Below are positions 60,775-64,000 of a stretch of DNA of 64,000 nucleotides, in pieces. The stretch is taken from positions 1-64,000 of the forward strand of contig NZ_BIMK01000037.1 of the NCBI RefSeq assembly GCF_004001045.1, given 5' to 3'. The notes under the pieces were generated by a model, which was not told the origin of the DNA, searched no databases, and saw only the letters and a program-made list of their open reading frames with translations. Origin of the DNA: Paenibacillus chibensis. GTDB lineage: Bacteria; Bacillota; Bacilli; Paenibacillales; Paenibacillaceae. Position 1 is the first letter of the stretch; every line of letters starts with the position of its first letter. The position numbers and the translations under genes were made by a program.

Positions 60775-61583
60775 TTCTCCAACTCCTTCAGCATTTCGGG
60801 ATATTGAGGAACGGCATAATGGAAATCCTCGCGCGTTACAGCCAGCGTCCGGTCCTGTACAGGCTGATCGGAAGGAATGACCGTCACGTCCTGCACGTTC
60901 CAAATCTCCTGAAACAAAAGCAGCAGCTCATGCTTGCTGATGGCCTGCGGCTGGGCAAGGTGAATCAGCCCTGACACCGGTGAATCCATGAGCCGGTCGA
61001 TCGCTTTGGCCAGCTCCAGCGTGGTGACCCCGTTCCACATGACATGGCGGTACCCCGACACGTTTCCCTTTTGCGACATGAACCAATGCATCAGCCCAAT
61101 GGCCCGGCTGCGGATTTCCGGTCCGATGATAGAGGTGCGGATTGTGAGATGTCCGGGAGCGCGGACCTCGCCCAGCGCCTTCGTCATGGCGTAAGCGCTG
61201 GTTCCGTCCGGCTTGTCGTCTTCCGCATAGCGGCCCCGCGTGCCTTCAAAAACGCAGTCGGTACTGATATGGATCAGCCGGCTTCCGAGCAGATCTGCCG
61301 CTCTTCGCAGCCTGTGAGGCAAAAATCCGTTGACATGGTAGGCGTTGATGCGGTCTTCCTCCGCATATTGATTCAAAATACCGATCGCATTAATCACGAT
61401 ATCCGGCCTGACGATATCCAGCAGCCTATCGACCATGCAGGGCTCGGATGCGTCGAGGAAAAGCCCCCCCGGGCTTCGTTGATCCCGGGTGGTATAGAAC
61501 ACCTGATGCTTTCCCTGCCGATGAAAGTAATCGACGAGCATATGCCCCGCCATTCCGTTTCCTCCGAGAATGAGCAGCCTCAT
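60735..61583 (-). CDS. RmlD-like sugar-nucleotide reductase (SDR)
   Basis: 282 residues of the dTDP-4-dehydrorhamnose reductase type: LLILGGNGMAGHMLVDYF (NADPH site), NAIGILNQYAEEDRINAYHVN, HISTDCVFEGTRGRYAEDD and YAMTKALGE (Tyr/Lys near 128-132). No C-terminal cupin, unlike the CapF reductase of the UDP-L-FucNAc route. The ATG at 61583 overlaps the dehydratase stop by four bases. With its two upstream neighbours it probably makes a UDP-2-acetamido-2,6-dideoxy-L-hexose. Confidence 0.87.
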   Translation of the reverse strand: MRLLILGGNGMAGHMLVDYFHRQGKHQVFYTTRDQRSPGGLFLDASEPCMVDRLLDIVRPDIVINAIGILNQYAEEDRINAYHVNGFLPHRLRRAADLLGSRLIHISTDCVFEGTRGRYAEDDKPDGTSAYAMTKALGEVRAPGHLTIRTSIIGPEIRSRAIGLMHWFMSQKGNVSGYRHVMWNGVTTLELAKAIDRLMDSPVSGLIHLAQPQAISKHELLLLFQEIWNVQDVTVIPSDQPVQDRTLAVTREDFHYAVPQYPEMLKELEKWMTDLPSANAAF

Positions 61584-62566
61584 TTCAGGAACCCCCCGCG
61601 CTGGAGAATTCCCCTGATCTCCTCTTTGTTCATAAGATGGTAGTTCGAGCTGAAGCTGCTGAAGGATACCGGCTCGCAATGGCTGTAACGTTCCTTCAGC
61701 TCCGGCATGTGAAGCGTCGGCAGGATCACGAGATACTCCTCGTCATAGACGACCGTCGTCAGGCTTTCATAGTCGCTCATCAAAATTTCATGAATTTTCT
61801 CTCCCGGACGAATGCCCGTCTCCACGATTTTCACATCCGTTTTGCCGGAATCCTCGATCAGCACCTCCGCCATGTCGACGATACGGCAGGCAGGCATGGT
61901 CATGACGAAAATTTCGCCGCCGTAGCTTTCCTCCGCGGCTTTGAAGAGCAGCTGAATCGCATCGTGAAGCGTCAGGAAGAAACGGGTCATCGCCATATCC
62001 GTAATCGACACCTGGCCTTTATTGCGGATTTGATCCTTGAAGACATGAACCACGCTGCCGTTCGTTCCCAGGACGTTGCCGCCGCGCACCGTCACGAACC
62101 GGGTCTCGCTGTTCAGCAGGTTGGCGTAGACGATCAGCTTCTCACCGATGGCCTTGGTCATGCCATAGAAGTTGGACGGGTTGGCTGCTTTATCGGTGGA
62201 AATATAAAATACCTTTTTCACCTTGTTCTCGATTCCCGCTTCGATGACGTTCTGAGTTCCGATGACGTTGGTTTTCAGCGCTTCGTAAGGCTGATCCTCG
62301 CACACGGGCACATGCTTCAGCGCGGCGAGATGGAAAACATAATCAATGCCTTGGCAGGCCATCACCAGCGCATCCTTGTCGCGGATATCCCCGATACGGA
62401 AAGACAGGCGCTTATCTTCGAATTCCCTGCTCATGGCTACCTGCGAGGATTCGTTACGCGAATATACGACGATTTCCTTCGGGTTCTGTTCCAGCAGCTG
62501 GGCCACAAGCTCGTAGCCCCAAGAGCCCGTACCTCCTGTTACCAAGATCCGTTTATTTTCAAACAT
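61580..62566 (-). CDS. UDP-GlcNAc 4,6-dehydratase/5-epimerase (FnlA/CapE type)
   Basis: 328 residues, PF02719 SDR. ILVTGGTGSWGYELVAQLLEQ (NAD site), FHLAALKHVPVCEDQP, VFYISTDKAANPSNFYGMTKAIGEKL (Tyr/Lys near 135), VRGGNVLGTNGSVV, and a C-terminal tail with SSNYHLMNKEEIRGIL, as in CapE/WbjB. This enzyme class removes water from UDP-GlcNAc and inverts C5 to give L-sugars. The ATG at 62566 has GGAGGG upstream and overlaps the previous gene by eight bases. Confidence 0.9.
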   Translation of the reverse strand: MFENKRILVTGGTGSWGYELVAQLLEQNPKEIVVYSRNESSQVAMSREFEDKRLSFRIGDIRDKDALVMACQGIDYVFHLAALKHVPVCEDQPYEALKTNVIGTQNVIEAGIENKVKKVFYISTDKAANPSNFYGMTKAIGEKLIVYANLLNSETRFVTVRGGNVLGTNGSVVHVFKDQIRNKGQVSITDMAMTRFFLTLHDAIQLLFKAAEESYGGEIFVMTMPACRIVDMAEVLIEDSGKTDVKIVETGIRPGEKIHEILMSDYESLTTVVYDEEYLVILPTLHMPELKERYSHCEPVSFSSFSSNYHLMNKEEIRGILQRGGFLK

Positions 62567-63650
62567 GAACTTTCCCTCCAAGCAAAAATTTAACTACCTT
62601 ATCCGAAACGTTCTCCGCCAAGTATCCTTCCGGGCAGTCCCAGCCCCGGCTCAGGCTCAGCATCAGCTCGGCGGAACGGAATATCGCTCCGGCTTCCAGC
62701 CCGGACACGATGTTGCTTCCGCAATCGACCGTCTCCGGACGTTCGGTCGTCGTGCGCATCGTTACCGTCGGAACCTGCATGATGCAGCACTCCTCCTGCA
62801 CGGTGCCGCTATCGGTCAGCGCGCAGCAGGCATGGCGTTCCAGCAGTACGAAATCGAAAAATCCGAACGGCTCATGAAATTCCACCAGCGGATGCAGCGC
62901 CAGCGGCTTTAATCCGGCGATTCGGGAAGCGGTGCGCGGATGAATGCTGCAAATGATGCGGCGACCATAGCTGGCGGCGATTCGGTTCAAGCCTTCGACG
63001 ATTTCACGTAAACGTACGGGATCATCCACGTTTTCCGCGCGATGGGCCGTCACGAGAAAGTATTCCTTCGGCTTCAGGGAAAGTGCGTTCAGAATGTCAC
63101 TGGCCGCAATCGAGGGTTCATAGTGCTGCATGACCTCGTAGATCGGGTTGCCTGTCAGCACAATCCGCGAGCTGGGAAAACCCTCGGCCACCAAATGCTT
63201 TTTGCTCTGTTCGGTATACGGCATATTAATGGAAGATATCGCATCGATGACCCTTCTGTTTTTTTCCTCGGGCACGCGCAGATCAAAGCATCGATTGCCG
63301 GCTTCCATGTGCACGACCGGATATCCCAGCCTTTCCGCCAGCACGGCGCAGAGCGCGCTGTTGGTGTCGCCGAGGAGCAGGATTTTGTCCGGCTTCTCTT
63401 TCTCCAAAATGGCTTCCATCTGCGAGAACATGGCCGACAGCTGATTCCCCAGTGAAGCGGCCGCATCCTGCAGAACGTAATCCGGTGCGCGCAGGCCCAT
63501 TTGCCTGAAAAATATTCCACTCAGCCTTTCAGCAAAATTCTGCCCGGTATGCACCAGCACATGCCGCTCCGCATACCGGTCCAGCTTCGGAAGGATCAGG
63601 CTGAGACGAATAATTTCGGGACGTGTGCCTAAAATGGTCATGATTCTCAT
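62559..63650 (-). CDS. UDP-N-acetylglucosamine 2-epimerase-like (WecB/FnlC type)
   Basis: 363 residues, GT-B-like epimerase fold: MTILGTRPEIIRLSLILPKLD, VHTGQNF, ILLLGDTNSALCAVLAERLGYPVVHMEAGNRCFD, FLVTAHRAENVDDPVRL, and LTDSGTVQEECC with TMRTTTERPETVDCGSN. In trios with a CapE-type dehydratase and an SDR reductase, this protein inverts C2 of a UDP-6-deoxy-L-sugar rather than UDP-GlcNAc. First complete gene of the operon in the window; an upstream glycosyltransferase end lies 11 bases before it. Confidence 0.9.
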   Translation of the reverse strand: MRIMTILGTRPEIIRLSLILPKLDRYAERHVLVHTGQNFAERLSGIFFRQMGLRAPDYVLQDAAASLGNQLSAMFSQMEAILEKEKPDKILLLGDTNSALCAVLAERLGYPVVHMEAGNRCFDLRVPEEKNRRVIDAISSINMPYTEQSKKHLVAEGFPSSRIVLTGNPIYEVMQHYEPSIAASDILNALSLKPKEYFLVTAHRAENVDDPVRLREIVEGLNRIAASYGRRIICSIHPRTASRIAGLKPLALHPLVEFHEPFGFFDFVLLERHACCALTDSGTVQEECCIMQVPTVTMRTTTERPETVDCGSNIVSGLEAGAIFRSAELMLSLSRGWDCPEGYLAENVSDKVVKFLLGGKVHV

Positions 63651-63661
63651 TACTCCGACTC

Positions 63662-64000
63662 CTACCTTCGTTTTTTGGATTTTCGGGTTTTCGCAGCCCT
63701 GCCTGCCCCCGTTCTTCTGTGCGCTAAGCGGCGCTTGGCCGCAGGCGCCTTCTTGCTCCGGCTCTTGCGCCGCTTCGGTTTATTGCTTCTTGGAGCGCGC
63801 GGTGCACCCTCAGCGCTGCGAGCAGCATCGGGCAGAAGCGCGGGCTGCGAAGCGCGGGTTGCCGCTACGCTGCTTGAGATCATCCCGCTCATCCAATCAG
63901 GGCATCCGCGCCGCAGCTCTTCGACGAAAACAGCGATTTTGCGGGCATAGACATCCAGGCCATACTGATTTCTGGCCGCTTCAGCATTCCTTCTGCCGGT
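63662..64000 (-). CDS. C-terminal end of a glycosyltransferase with a basic tail (partial)
   Basis: The open frame enters from the right edge and stops at 63662; 112 residues are visible. NAEAARNQYGLDVYARKIAVFVEELRRG is typical of the last helix of GT4 glycosyltransferases. After a short Ala/Ser-rich spacer it ends in a strongly basic tail: 21 of the last 41 residues are Lys or Arg (KPKRRKSRSKKAPAAKRR and similar). Such a tail is unusual for this family. It may bind nucleic acid, acidic polymer or a membrane. Only 11 bases separate it from the WecB-like gene, so it is part of the same operon. Confidence 0.68.
   Translation of the reverse strand, partial: TGRRNAEAARNQYGLDVYARKIAVFVEELRRGCPDWMSGMISSSVAATRASQPALLPDAARSAEGAPRAPRSNKPKRRKSRSKKAPAAKRRLAHRRTGAGRAAKTRKSKKRR

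Noticed and set aside
1..64000. CRISPR arrays, rRNA, prophage
   Set aside because: No regularly spaced repeats, no rRNA-like sequence, and no phage structural or integrase genes were seen; one orphan (32046-32474) only hints at phage origin.

Overview
The window looks like chromosomal DNA from a spore-forming, low-to-mid G+C Firmicute, most likely Paenibacillus or a close relative. The signs are strong GGAGG ribosome-binding sites, frequent TTG and GTG starts, and the sporulation genes gerE, gerM, a YhcN/YlaJ lipoprotein and a Cse60-like gene. The gerM-rph-rdgB order is that of Bacillus. Two CUT1 sugar importers each end in a glycosidase and lack their own ATPase, as is common in Paenibacillus. 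No rRNA, tRNA, CRISPR array or intact insertion sequence was seen.

Layout. 0-5.3 kb: a small membrane protein, a small spore-protein-like gene (554-685, minus) with a sigma-G-like promoter, an AsnO-type asparagine synthetase, fucU, an AraC regulator and hisJ. 5.3-15.3 kb (minus): a YesN/YesM-type two-component system, a sugar ABC importer and a GH2 beta-galactosidase. 15.3-26.2 kb: housekeeping genes (EEP hydrolase, rdgB, rph, gerM, PgpA-like, MBL hydrolase, methyltransferase, GNAT, a very acidic 54-residue protein, ppaC, DUF1904, gpmA, DinB). 26.2-29.4 kb (minus): a complete sigY-yxlCDEFG-type ECF operon behind a TGAACG-N16-CGTA promoter. 29.6-30.3 kb: small membrane proteins and a Cse60-like gene.

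30.4-35.5 kb is a more AT-rich accessory stretch (hydrolase/ArsR pair, orphans, DUF1259, SRPBCC, DUF3231). Inside it sits a very GC-rich acetyltransferase gene, preceded by only the first 22 codons of a histidine-phosphatase gene, which looks like an insertion junction. 35.6-38.1 kb: gerE and a secreted beta-helix protein. 38.2-43.9 kb: a GH4 glycosidase, a second sugar importer and a divergent LacI regulator. 44.0-48.2 kb: efeO-efeB-efeU iron uptake with a consensus promoter and a Fur box. 48.4-51.2 kb: a RpiR regulator with nagB and nagA.

51.3-64 kb appears to be a spore-surface region. It holds a YhcN-type lipoprotein with a sigma-G-like promoter, glycosyltransferases, sugar-nucleotide epimerases, small beta-rich proteins, a DUF1796 protein, a Val/Thr-rich exosporium-like protein, and a three-gene UDP-6-deoxy-L-amino-sugar pathway (dehydratase/epimerase, RmlD-like reductase, WecB-like 2-epimerase). 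A sigma-K-like promoter lies in the middle. Four genes between 51.4 and 58.4 kb each appear to lack exactly one base, which means either a local run of base-call errors or real decay. This cluster is the best candidate for an undescribed system: a mother-cell-made spore glycan or glycoprotein layer.
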